DNA of 64,000 bases, from positions 310,001 through 374,000 of the forward strand of contig NZ_JBIWGZ010000002.1 of assembly GCF_044763875.1 (NCBI RefSeq), given 5' to 3'. Position 1 is the first letter of the stretch, and every line of letters starts with the position of its first letter. Under the pieces are notes generated by a model. That model was not told where the DNA came from, did not search any database, and saw only the letters and a program-made list of their open reading frames with translations. This DNA is from Rummeliibacillus sp044763875. GTDB taxonomy: Bacteria > Bacillota > Bacilli > Bacillales_A > Planococcaceae. Positions 47,374 through 54,680 of this stretch are shown piece by piece. A program made the translations under genes and the position numbers.

Positions 47374-47584
47374 ATTGAATAAATTCCTCCTTTAAAATTT
47401 GGTCCTATATCAAATGTTGGGATGGGGCTTCGAAATGTCTAATGAACCCATTCCAGTTCCTGCCCCTCCACTCTTCTACTACATTTCACTTAATTGTGTG
47501 AACACCCTAAACAAAATGTATAGAACCTATAGTTTTTCGATATTCAGCTTCAGTCGCTACAAGAGTATCCTTAGCTTTAAAAAA
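47374..47584 (-). other. Long untranslated leader between T-box and ileS
   Basis: About 200 bases between the T-box terminator and the ileS ribosome-binding site. I see no open frame with a start signal and no promoter I would defend; a GGGGC/GCCCC pair could form a weak hairpin near the middle. Confidence 0.4.
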
Positions 47585-47834
47585 TAAAAAACTCCTCATC
47601 CCAAAAAGGGACGAGGAGGAGTTATCTCGCGGTACCACCCTAGTTGCGCCGTTATAAATGACGCCTCTTAAGACACCGTAACGTGGTGTATACGAGATTG
47701 CTTACTTGATTCAGCAATCTAGTTCAGGAGTGATTTTCTTTTATAAGTGTTTCGTTTGAGCTTCCACTATCCTCAAATCGCTAGGCAGCACTTACAAGAT
47801 ACTGTCTCCATCATTACTTTTTATATAGATATAT
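47585..47834 (-). promoter_or_regulatory. T-box riboswitch (isoleucine)
   Basis: Minus strand carries the invariant T-box sequence AGGGTGGTACCGCG (47642-47629), followed by the terminator stem CTCCTCCTCGTCCC / GGGATGAGGAG and a T run. Upstream is Stem I with GATAGTGGAAG; in its lower part AAAATCACTCC presents ATC (47735-47733), an isoleucine codon, at the specifier position. Confidence 0.93.
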
Positions 47835-47840
47835 GATGAC

Positions 47841-47869
47841 ATTATAGAAAATCGAAGCCATAGAGTCAA
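47841..47869 (-). promoter_or_regulatory. Sigma-A promoter of ileS
   Basis: Minus strand TTGACT, 17-base spacer, TATAAT, just upstream of the T-box. Confidence 0.87.
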
Positions 47870-47878
47870 GTATCTGAA

Positions 47879-48388
47879 TTAATCTTGTGGTAAATCTAAA
47901 CGTTCTAATTCTGTTGTATCGACTTCATATTCCATTAAATGATCCCAGTCATCCGATTCGATTAAATCTAGTTGAGCTTCTACAATCATTTTGAAGCGAT
48001 TTCTGAATACTTTTGATTGTTTTTTCAATTCTTCAATTTCCAAAGCTATGCGGCGTGCTTTAGAAAGGGCTTCATTGACAATACGATCCGCATTTTTTTC
48101 TGCTTCTTTGACAATCAATTTCGCTTCTTTTTGGGAGTTACGACGAACTTCTTCTGCTGCTTCTTGAGCAATAACAATCGATTTTTGTAATGTTTCTTCG
48201 ATTGAATTATAGTGGCCAATTTGCTCTTTGCTTGAAAGAAGTTTATCTTCTAATTCCTTTTTTTCTTTTATTACTAGTTCATAGTCTTTGATAACTTGTT
48301 CTAGAAATTCATTTACTTCATCTTCGTTGTAACCTCTAAAACCACGACTAAATTCTTTATTATGTATGTCAAGTGGCGATAATGGCAT
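47879..48388 (-). CDS. divIVA: Cell division initiation / polar scaffold protein DivIVA
   Basis: Coiled-coil protein that marks negatively curved membrane at septa and poles and positions MinJ/MinCD and the sporulation chromosome anchor. The 169-residue protein has the conserved N-terminal membrane-binding part (MPLSPLDIHNKEFSRGFRGYN, with Phe17-Arg18 at the tip) followed by coiled coil (about 25-130). GGAGAGG precedes the ATG, and TATAAT (about 45 bases upstream of the ATG) suggests its own promoter. Confidence 0.96.
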   Translation of the reverse strand: MPLSPLDIHNKEFSRGFRGYNEDEVNEFLEQVIKDYELVIKEKKELEDKLLSSKEQIGHYNSIEETLQKSIVIAQEAAEEVRRNSQKEAKLIVKEAEKNADRIVNEALSKARRIALEIEELKKQSKVFRNRFKMIVEAQLDLIESDDWDHLMEYEVDTTELERLDLPQD

Positions 48389-48479
48389 ATTTTTGCACCT
48401 CTCCTTAACAGCATTTATTCATTATTATACCTTTGTCTATTAGTAAGTTCATCTAGAATTACAAAATTTTTATTAAAAA

Positions 48480-49271
48480 TTATGATTTCCGTTCTATTCG
48501 ACCAATTTTAATGCGAATTTTCTCTTTTTTTGTTCTTCCTTCAATCGTTTTTATGACTAAGCGACCATATCCTCGAATGGATAACAAATCCGATTCATGT
48601 AATTCAAAAGCCACTTGTTCACGAACTGCAAAATTTACTTTTACTTTACCCGCGTTAATAAGCATAGCAGCCTTTTGTCTGGAAATTGGATAGACTGACG
48701 CTAATACGGTATCTAATCTCATTGAACTCGTTGTGAGCATCTGATCTATCCAATGCGATTCAACGGGCAATAATGAGGTCCCTGATTGCAATTCTTTTAC
48801 ATGTATTTTCGCTTTACCAACGCTAACAAGATTCACTCGAATATAATCGAGTATTTCTGTAGCTACAGCAAACTGAATTGATGACTCGTCTACTCTGATA
48901 TCCCCAAATTTTGAACGATCTATGCCAATTGAAAGTAAAGCACCTAGAACATCTGGGTGCTTCAACTGGATAAATTTAGAAGGGAATTGAAGTTCGCAGA
49001 TTGCAATATTAAAATCGTCATCAGATGGTTGGAAATAATCTGGATAAATAAGCAATCGCTTTCGTTCAGACTCGCCGAATCGTCCATTTGCATCTACTAA
49101 CACACTACCATTTTTTCCAATAATAGATGTTACGATTAATTGCTGACGGGGATCTAAGAAATCTGTCAATTTGGGTGAATAACGATCCTCAACTTCGTTT
49201 TTCCAGCCCATAGCTTGTTCAATAAAAGTTTTTTCTTCTGGTCTAAAATGTTGAAAAATTTCCTCCACCAT
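48480..49271 (-). CDS. ylmH: YlmH family S4-domain RNA-binding protein
   Basis: The 263-residue protein has an N-terminal RRM-like YlmH domain and a C-terminal S4 domain (about 185-245, VLASVYPISRQKAAMLINAGKVKVN). Relatives bind rRNA/50S; recent work links YlmH to ribosome-associated quality control, and it sits in the division cluster. If that is right, it pairs functionally with RqcH in this window. It lies between yggT (after a terminator) and divIVA. Confidence 0.92.
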   Translation of the reverse strand: MVEEIFQHFRPEEKTFIEQAMGWKNEVEDRYSPKLTDFLDPRQQLIVTSIIGKNGSVLVDANGRFGESERKRLLIYPDYFQPSDDDFNIAICELQFPSKFIQLKHPDVLGALLSIGIDRSKFGDIRVDESSIQFAVATEILDYIRVNLVSVGKAKIHVKELQSGTSLLPVESHWIDQMLTTSSMRLDTVLASVYPISRQKAAMLINAGKVKVNFAVREQVAFELHESDLLSIRGYGRLVIKTIEGRTKKEKIRIKIGRIERKS

Positions 49272-49330
49272 CTATCACCCTCCTATCAAAATTCATGCGG
49301 TAGCTTTCTATCTGCTCAACGCACATTTTG

Positions 49331-49366
49331 TTTTAATAAAAAATCCCCACTATAGTATGTGGGGAT
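49331..49366 (-). terminator. Intrinsic terminator of yggS-sepF-yggT
   Basis: Perfect arms ATCCCCAC (49343-49350) and GTGGGGAT (49359-49366), with TTTTTTATT following on the minus strand; directly past the yggT stop. Confidence 0.9.
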
Positions 49367-49374
49367 TAGAATTT

Positions 49375-49635
49375 TTAAATAATAAAAGATAAAACATTTA
49401 TTACACCCATATGCACTAAATTTAAAACAAATAATGCTACAATTGGTGAAATATCAATCATACCAATTGGCGGAATAAAACGTCTAAAGAAATCTAAGTA
49501 AGGATCACAAATTTTAGCCAAAAATCTACCTATTGGTGAACCATACGCTGCTGGTATCCAAGACATTAGTATATACACAATTAGCGCGATTGAATATAAT
49601 TGAAATAAATAACTTACGATTGTAAAAATTGACAT
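49375..49635 (-). CDS. ylmG: YggT family membrane protein (YlmG)
   Basis: An 86-residue protein with two hydrophobic helices (about 3-25 and 62-84) and the family signature between them (MSWIPAAYGSPIGRFLAKICDPYLDFFRRFIPP). Function is not well defined; chloroplast and bacterial relatives affect membrane or nucleoid organisation. It is third in yggS-sepF-yggT. Confidence 0.92.
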   Translation of the reverse strand: MSIFTIVSYLFQLYSIALIVYILMSWIPAAYGSPIGRFLAKICDPYLDFFRRFIPPIGMIDISPIVALFVLNLVHMGVINVLSFII

Positions 49636-49651
49636 GGACAGTTAAACACCT

Positions 49652-50155
49652 CTATTGTATATCTTCATAGTAATAATCCGAAATATTACCGTCTACTTCT
49701 ACATTATCAGGTGTACATAAGAATATATCCGTACCAATTCGTTTAATGTCTCCACCTAAGGCAAAAATAGTTCCGCTTAAGAAATCGATAATACGTATAC
49801 CTTGATCACGATCAATACGTTGCAAATTCACTACAACAGCTCGCTTGTTTTTTAAATTATCTGCAATATCTTGTGCTTCTGCATAAACTCGTGGTTCTGA
49901 TAAAATAACTTTTGATGTTTTTTGCGTTATACTTACAAGATTCGGTACATTTGAATGCTCTATATGTTTTTGACGTTCTTTTACAGTTGGTTTCTTAACG
50001 GCTGCTGGTTTACTTACCGCCGGCTTCACTTGTTGTCTTGGAACTGATGGTGCTGGTTGTTGATGAGTAGATTCTTGTTGTTCTCTACGTTCTTCAACAT
50101 AGTCATCTTCTTCTTCCAAATAAAAAAAGTTTTTCAGTTTATCTTTCACCTTCAT
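49652..50155 (-). CDS. sepF: Cell division protein SepF
   Basis: Membrane-bound FtsZ-bundling protein needed for proper septum shape. I chose ATG 50155, with AAGGG six bases upstream, giving MKVKDKLKNFFYLEEEDDY, the amphipathic membrane helix that starts SepF; upstream in-frame codons lie inside yggS. A proline/lysine-rich linker (about 30-75) leads to the SepF core (about 80-167, VVNLQRIDRDQGIRIIDFLSG). Length 167 residues. It overlaps yggS by 17 bases. Confidence 0.96.
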   Translation of the reverse strand: MKVKDKLKNFFYLEEEDDYVEERREQQESTHQQPAPSVPRQQVKPAVSKPAAVKKPTVKERQKHIEHSNVPNLVSITQKTSKVILSEPRVYAEAQDIADNLKNKRAVVVNLQRIDRDQGIRIIDFLSGTIFALGGDIKRIGTDIFLCTPDNVEVDGNISDYYYEDIQ

Positions 50156-50843
50156 TAGAATCCCTTCTTTCATTGCCAACTAGAGCTGTGCCAATGCGGA
50201 TGAAAGTTGCACCTTCTTCAATTGCAATTTCATAGTCGTTAGACATACCCATTGAAAGTTCAGTACATGGCGCATATTCATAACCTTTACTAGCAATCTC
50301 TAACTGTAATTTTTTTAGTCCTTTAAAAACACTTCGAATGAGCTCTTGATCTTCTGTGTTAGGTGCCATTGTCATCAAGCCTACCACACGAATATGTGGA
50401 AAGTTTGATAATTGTTCGATAAAGGTTAACACTTCTTCAGGTGATAGACCGTGTTTTGCTTCTTCAGCGGATACATTGACTTGTACAAAACAATTTACAG
50501 TTTGATTGGCACGTTTATCGATTTCTTCTGCTAAACTAATACGATCAAGTGAATGTAAATAATCAATTTGATCAATTACTTTACGAACTTTTCTTGTTTG
50601 CATCGAACCAATGTAATGCCAAGTTGCATGGTCTTCAATTGTTTCACGTTTTTCTAATAATCCTTCGGGACGATTTTCACCCAAATGAGTTAAGCCGGCA
50701 TCTAATGCTTCAATAGCACGTTCCGTTGAAACTTGCTTTGTAACAGCAATAATTGTGATGTCTGAAACTTCTCTGCCAGCTCTTTGACAAGCCACTTGAA
50801 TGTTCTTCTGAATATCTTTTAAATTATTAATAATTAATGTCAT
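50139..50843 (-). CDS. ylmE: YggS family PLP homeostasis protein
   Basis: PLP-binding protein controlling vitamin B6 and amino acid balance. The 234-residue barrel has the PLP lysine in IIAVTKQVS (near residue 36), HLGENRPEGL, and the C-terminal LSMGMSNDYEIAIEEGATFIRIGTALVG region (split over residues 195-225). It has its own promoter and starts yggS-sepF-yggT. Confidence 0.95.
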   Translation of the reverse strand: MTLIINNLKDIQKNIQVACQRAGREVSDITIIAVTKQVSTERAIEALDAGLTHLGENRPEGLLEKRETIEDHATWHYIGSMQTRKVRKVIDQIDYLHSLDRISLAEEIDKRANQTVNCFVQVNVSAEEAKHGLSPEEVLTFIEQLSNFPHIRVVGLMTMAPNTEDQELIRSVFKGLKKLQLEIASKGYEYAPCTELSMGMSNDYEIAIEEGATFIRIGTALVGNERRDSNEGER

Positions 50844-50878
50844 GGTAGCCTCATCTTTTCAAAGATACTTGTTACCTA

Positions 50879-50907
50879 ATTGTACCAAGCCTAGTGCAAT
50901 TTATCAA
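50879..50907 (-). promoter_or_regulatory. Sigma-A promoter of yggS-sepF-yggT
   Basis: Minus strand TTGATA, 17-base spacer, TACAAT, about 35 bases before the yggS start. Confidence 0.65.
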
Positions 50908-50924
50908 TGAATACCCTTAATAGT

Positions 50925-51167
50925 TTAATCTAATCCTTTTACTAGGATAATATCTTTTCCTACTACAATTATATCTTCAATGGGTATTTTTAAAACCTCC
51001 TTTTGATTACCCGAGAATGCCATAAATTTTTTTGGTTCTGCTACAACAAAAGCTTCAACGTATCCTGTATCCTTGTGAACAACTGCATCTTCAACATATC
51101 CTAAAAAACGCCCACTATTTGCAGCAATAATTTCTTTACGCTGAATTTCCGAAAAGCGCATTCGCAT
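50925..51167 (-). CDS. ylmC: YlmC/YmxH family sporulation protein (PRC-barrel)
   Basis: An 80-residue protein of the YlmC/YmxH family, a PRC-barrel fold (FSEIQRKEIIAANSGRFLGYVEDAVV; IPIEDIIVVGKDIILV). Family members are found in spore formers; no biochemical role is established. It sits after sigG, as in B. subtilis; ylmD, which follows ylmC there, is missing. AGGAGGG precedes the ATG. Confidence 0.9.
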   Translation of the reverse strand: MRMRFSEIQRKEIIAANSGRFLGYVEDAVVHKDTGYVEAFVVAEPKKFMAFSGNQKEVLKIPIEDIIVVGKDIILVKGLD

Positions 51168-51196
51168 CCCTCCTAGAGCATTTTATGTATACATAT

Positions 51197-51231
51197 GAGA
51201 AAAAAGCATCAATCTTGTATGTAAGATTGAT
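51197..51231 (-). terminator. Intrinsic terminator between sigG and ylmC
   Basis: Perfect 9-base arms ATCAATCTT (51208-51216) and AAGATTGAT (51223-51231), then GCTTTTTT on the minus strand. Confidence 0.85.
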
Positions 51232-51379
51232 ACTAATTTTAAAAGCAGAACACGCCAATTTAGCTTTGTCGGTCAAAAATAAATATTCTCCACTCGTTGA
51301 TTATGCTTATACAGAAAGTGAATATTTAATCCGAAAAAATGACGTGTCCAGCTAGATATTTCTAAAATCGATTTGTTTA

Positions 51380-52159
51380 TTACTTCTCACTCGCCTGTTC
51401 CTGAATCGTTTTCAAAGCACTTTTTTCTAATCTAGAAATTTGCGCTTGAGAAATCCCTAAGTCTTTCGCAATTTCTGTTTGAGTATGTCCATAATAATAA
51501 CGTTTGGAAAGAATATTTTGTTGTCTTCTATCCAATTTTTGTATTTGTTCTTTAATAGATACATACGTCAACCATCTATCTTCTGAAACAGTTTGATCTT
51601 TCAGCTGATCCATCATGTAGACAGGATCTCCACCATCAGCATATATAGGCTCATGTAATGACATTGGCTCTTGGATTGCATCAAGTGCAAATAATATATC
51701 TTCCTGAGGTAAACCTGTCATACGCGCTAAATCAGTTAAGTTCGGTTCACGTAATTCTTCAGTTAAAAATTGCTCTTTTGCTTGCATAGCTTTATATGCA
51801 ATATCACGTAATGATCTAGACACACGTAGTGGATGGTGATCTCTTAGGTGTCTTCTAATTTCACCTATAATCATTGGTACTGCATAGGTTGAAAATCGAA
51901 CATTATGTGATAAGTCAAAATGGTCAATTGATTTTAATAGACCAATACACCCTACTTGAAATAAATCATCAGCCTGTTCGCCCCTATAAGCAAAACGGCC
52001 GACAATACTTAATACTAACCGTAAATTACCCATCACAAGTTGTTCTCTTACTTCTTCTTGTCCACTTTGTAATGCAACAAATAATTTCCGCATTTCTTCA
52101 TGCTTCAAAACAGGTAACGTGGATGTATCAACACCACATATTTCAACTTTTGTTCGCAT
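51380..52159 (-). CDS. sigG: Sporulation sigma factor SigG
   Basis: Late forespore sigma factor. I chose ATG 52159, with GGAGGG six bases upstream; the protein then starts MRTKVEICGVDTSTLPVLK, aligned with B. subtilis (MSRNKVEICGVDTSKLPVLK), 259 residues. Region 2 (DDLFQVGCIGLLKSIDHFDLS) and the region 4 helix-turn-helix (TQTEIAKDLGISQAQISRLEKSAL) are complete. It lies 93 bases after sigE, with a sigma-F promoter in the gap. It should drive the ger operon in this window. Confidence 0.97.
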   Translation of the reverse strand: MRTKVEICGVDTSTLPVLKHEEMRKLFVALQSGQEEVREQLVMGNLRLVLSIVGRFAYRGEQADDLFQVGCIGLLKSIDHFDLSHNVRFSTYAVPMIIGEIRRHLRDHHPLRVSRSLRDIAYKAMQAKEQFLTEELREPNLTDLARMTGLPQEDILFALDAIQEPMSLHEPIYADGGDPVYMMDQLKDQTVSEDRWLTYVSIKEQIQKLDRRQQNILSKRYYYGHTQTEIAKDLGISQAQISRLEKSALKTIQEQASEK

Positions 52160-52197
52160 ATTTTGCCCTCCGGATGCTTCATCACTGTTAGTAAATT

Positions 52198-52226
52198 CAG
52201 TGTGTCCGAAACGGATAATTATATGC
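52198..52226 (-). promoter_or_regulatory. Candidate sigma-F promoter of sigG
   Basis: Minus strand GCATA, 14-base spacer, GGACACACTG. This fits the sigma-F pattern (GYATA / GGnnAnAnTR), although the spacer is one base shorter than the common 15. It is 38 bases before the sigG ATG. Confidence 0.6.
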
Positions 52227-52252
52227 GCGTTATTTCTCTCCAAATTCAACCA

Positions 52253-52960
52253 TTATGACGTTAATTGATTCAAATGATTACGCAATTCTTGAATAATTTT
52301 CTTTTCTAAACGGGAAATATAAGATTGAGAAATACCTAAATGATCCGCTACTTCTTTTTGTGTCATTTCTTCTTTCCCCGCAAGTCCGAAGCGACACTCC
52401 ATAATATAGCGTTCTCTCTCATCTAATTTTTGAATAGCATGGAACATATGTTGACGTTCCATCTTTTTCTCTACATCATCAGTGATTAAGTGTTCGTCTG
52501 TTCCCAATATATCCGATAGTAGTAACTCATTGCCGTCGCCATCTGAATTTAATGGTTCATCTAATGAGACTTCACCTTTCATACGGCTCGTTTTACGCAG
52601 ATGCATTAATATTTCATTTTCAATACATCTTGATGCGTATGTAGCCAATTTAATTTTCTTATCAGCATTAAATGTTTCGATCGCTTTGATCAATCCAATC
52701 GAACCGATACTGATTAAATCTTCAATTGGTGTTTTAGCATTATCAAATCGTCTTGCTATATACACAACTAGTCTTAAATTATGTTCGATTAATATATCTC
52801 TTGCGTGCATATCACCATTCTTGAAAGCAGTAATCATTTCTTGCTCCTCCTCTTTTTTCAAAGGTGTAGGCAAGGATTCGTGACTACCAATATAAAATGT
52901 ACCTGTCTGCCTAAAGCTTGCAATTGCTTCAACTAACCAACGCCAAAATCGACGAATCAT
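52253..52960 (-). CDS. sigE: Sporulation sigma factor SigE (pro-sigma-E)
   Basis: Early mother-cell sigma factor made as an inactive precursor. ATG 52960 has GGAGG eight bases upstream; 235 residues (B. subtilis 239). The first about 25 residues (MIRRFWRWLVEAIASFRQTG) form the amphipathic pro-sequence removed by SpoIIGA, followed by FYIGSHESLPTPL at the cleavage area. Region 2 (IEDLISIGSIGLIKAIETF) and the C-terminal helix-turn-helix (TQKEVADHLGISQSYISRLEKKI) are complete. It follows spoIIGA by 18 bases. Confidence 0.97.
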   Translation of the reverse strand: MIRRFWRWLVEAIASFRQTGTFYIGSHESLPTPLKKEEEQEMITAFKNGDMHARDILIEHNLRLVVYIARRFDNAKTPIEDLISIGSIGLIKAIETFNADKKIKLATYASRCIENEILMHLRKTSRMKGEVSLDEPLNSDGDGNELLLSDILGTDEHLITDDVEKKMERQHMFHAIQKLDERERYIMECRFGLAGKEEMTQKEVADHLGISQSYISRLEKKIIQELRNHLNQLTS

Positions 52961-52978
52961 TATTAAAACCTCCATTCA

Positions 52979-53812
52979 TTAAATGTGATATAAAGCAGTA
53001 AAATGTAATATGGCATCTGCCTCTTGCGGAAACGGGGTGTTTTGAATTGTAATAATAAAAAATCCAGGTGAAATTGGGCGAGTATCTTCGTCCATAATAA
53101 GCCATTTATCATAACGAAGAGCTAAGCTGTATGTCTTTTTCTCTTGAACAGTTGTAATTGGAATAACAGCCACTTTTTTTCGGTATTCTTCGGGGAACAT
53201 ATCCAAATCATATGGCTCATTTACATCCCATCGAAACAAAGCCATTTTCAAATTTTCAGGTAAAGAGTGTTCTATTGCTTTATAACGTACAAAATGAACA
53301 GGTTTTCCAGATAACGGCTCAACTGTCGTATTTCCTGTATCTATAAAACATTTTAAAGAAATTGTGATATCTCTTAATCGCAATTCACATAATTGAACTA
53401 GACGTTGCTGCAAGGTATCACCCCTAGCAACCTGCAATCGATTTTTTAACAATAATAATCCTGCTGTTGCTACAACTCCGCTTATTATGAGTAAAGTCAA
53501 TACTGATGCATTTATCCATAAAGGCTCGAATGCTGTAAATAATCCACCTGCAAACAAAGCCGCGACAAAACACATAAGCGCTCCCTTCCACAATTTGCGG
53601 ATTTGCAAGCCAAAAGCAGTCGTAATCATTAAAATAAATGCAATGACCATCATGAGAAAATGGTGTCCAAATATAACGATCCAAATACCTGCAAGGAAAG
53701 CACTGATTATAAGTCGCATTCTTTTTTGTTGCATATAACAAATTGAATTGGTAAAGGAAAGAATAACATAGTTAAAAAGTGCATTAATTAAGATCATTAC
53801 TTCGCCATACAA
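52979..53812 (-). CDS. spoIIGA: Sigma-E processing protease SpoIIGA
   Basis: Septal membrane aspartic protease that cleaves pro-sigma-E. The N-terminal half has about five hydrophobic helices. The C-terminal half has the catalytic motif CFIDTGNTTVEPLSGKPV (Asp near residue 171). I chose TTG 53812, with GGGAGGTGG upstream, giving 277 residues beginning with the first membrane helix; an open extension to 53866 runs over the promoter. Sequence outside the protease motif is divergent, as is usual for this family. Confidence 0.93.
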   Translation of the reverse strand: MYGEVMILINALFNYVILSFTNSICYMQQKRMRLIISAFLAGIWIVIFGHHFLMMVIAFILMITTAFGLQIRKLWKGALMCFVAALFAGGLFTAFEPLWINASVLTLLIISGVVATAGLLLLKNRLQVARGDTLQQRLVQLCELRLRDITISLKCFIDTGNTTVEPLSGKPVHFVRYKAIEHSLPENLKMALFRWDVNEPYDLDMFPEEYRKKVAVIPITTVQEKKTYSLALRYDKWLIMDEDTRPISPGFFIITIQNTPFPQEADAILHFTALYHI

Positions 53813-53838
53813 TTCACCACCTCCCACATAGAAAAGGT

Positions 53839-53899
53839 AACATATGATAGCTTCAAAAAATGTCAAAGGGTGAATGTAGGAAGCAGAAACTTTCCGACA
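53839..53899 (-). promoter_or_regulatory. spoIIG promoter with candidate Spo0A box
   Basis: Minus strand TTGACA (53866-53861), 16-base spacer, TATGTT (53844-53839). A Spo0A box-like TGTCGGA (6 of 7 matches to TGTCGAA) lies upstream at 53893-53899. In B. subtilis this operon is a Spo0A~P-activated sigma-A promoter; here only one box is clear. Confidence 0.45.
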
Positions 53900-54248
53900 G
53901 AATCATTCATTTTTCTAGGTAACTTTCGTTTGCAAAAATACTTCTAATTAGCTTTAGATTATTCATAGTTTTTTCCAAATATTCGCCTTTTGTTCTACAT
54001 ATTAATAGGCAAAAAAACTTTTCAAATCTTTCGTTTGTAAACGGAGTGAGTAAAAACAACTATTTTTCAAATTGTCCATAATAAATCATCTTTAGACAGA
54101 AATCTATTTCTATTTTTTCTCTTTAAATAAGCACAACTGCTACAATTGTACAAATAGTTAGTTGGGGTAAAAAATATGCTAACTAAATCAATTTCATAAA
54201 TCCATCTTCGGCTTTTAACATTTTAATGAATTATATTTCCAATAAAAA
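53900..54248. other. AT-rich intergenic region upstream of spoIIGA
   Basis: About 350 bases of AT-rich DNA between the spoIIG control region and the structured repeat. I find no open frame with a ribosome-binding site and no clear hairpin terminator. In B. subtilis bpr lies between ftsZ and spoIIGA; nothing of it is visible here. Confidence 0.4.
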
Positions 54249-54540
54249 GGTTTGGACGTTCCGCTACAAACGGTACTTTCCACGGGCTTGGCTTCAATCT
54301 CCTCGGGCCAACACGATGTTGGTCACGAAGCCGTGGCCACAGGACGTGGCGTTCTTAGGTTTTGTTCCTTAAAAGATGTGCTCCTGCATCGCTTCGCTAG
54401 CTTCGTCGCAAGAAATTCTTTTTAGCAAAAGAATTTCTTCCTGCGGGGATTCAGCTCAAGCTTTTCCGTAGGACTCTGAATGAACCTCGAACGAAGGAAA
54501 TGCGAATGCATTTTCGAGGAGTCGCCGTCTTTCGCTTCTC
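54249..54540. repeat. GC-rich structured interspersed repeat, copy 2 (composite)
   Basis: About 290 bp of GC-rich DNA with many hairpins: CCAACA/TGTTGG (54308-54322), GCCAC/GTGGC (54336-54350), a perfect 13-bp pair AAGAAATTCTTTT (54410-54439) and a CCTCGAA/TTCGAGG pair (54485-54519) enclosing AAATGC/GCATTT. CTTTCCACGGGC (54276-54287) and GGAGTCGCCGTCTTTCG (54518-54534) match copy 1 in order and orientation, but the distance between them is much larger, so extra palindromes appear inserted. No coding sequence seen. Confidence 0.75.
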
Positions 54541-54614
54541 AATATACAAAATCGGATATCATTAAATGTTCATATATTTTGATATGAATTTTACATTATG
54601 AAATCGATTCAACT

Positions 54615-54662
54615 AATAAAAAAAGACTGTCTACTTAGATATACTAAGTAGATAGTCTTTTC
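54615..54662 (-). terminator. Intrinsic terminator of ftsAZ
   Basis: Near-perfect 14-base minus-strand arms (GACTATCTACTTAG / CTAAGTAGACAGTC) around TATAT, followed by seven T residues, about 20 bases past the ftsZ stop. Confidence 0.93.
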
Positions 54663-54680
54663 CACTTTTACAATTTTGTA

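Noticed and set aside
44458..47520. An 11-base motif (GGGTGTTCACA) on both sides of ileS in inverted orientation
   Set aside because: Pairs of 11-base matches are expected by chance many times in 64 kb, and there is no longer similarity around it.
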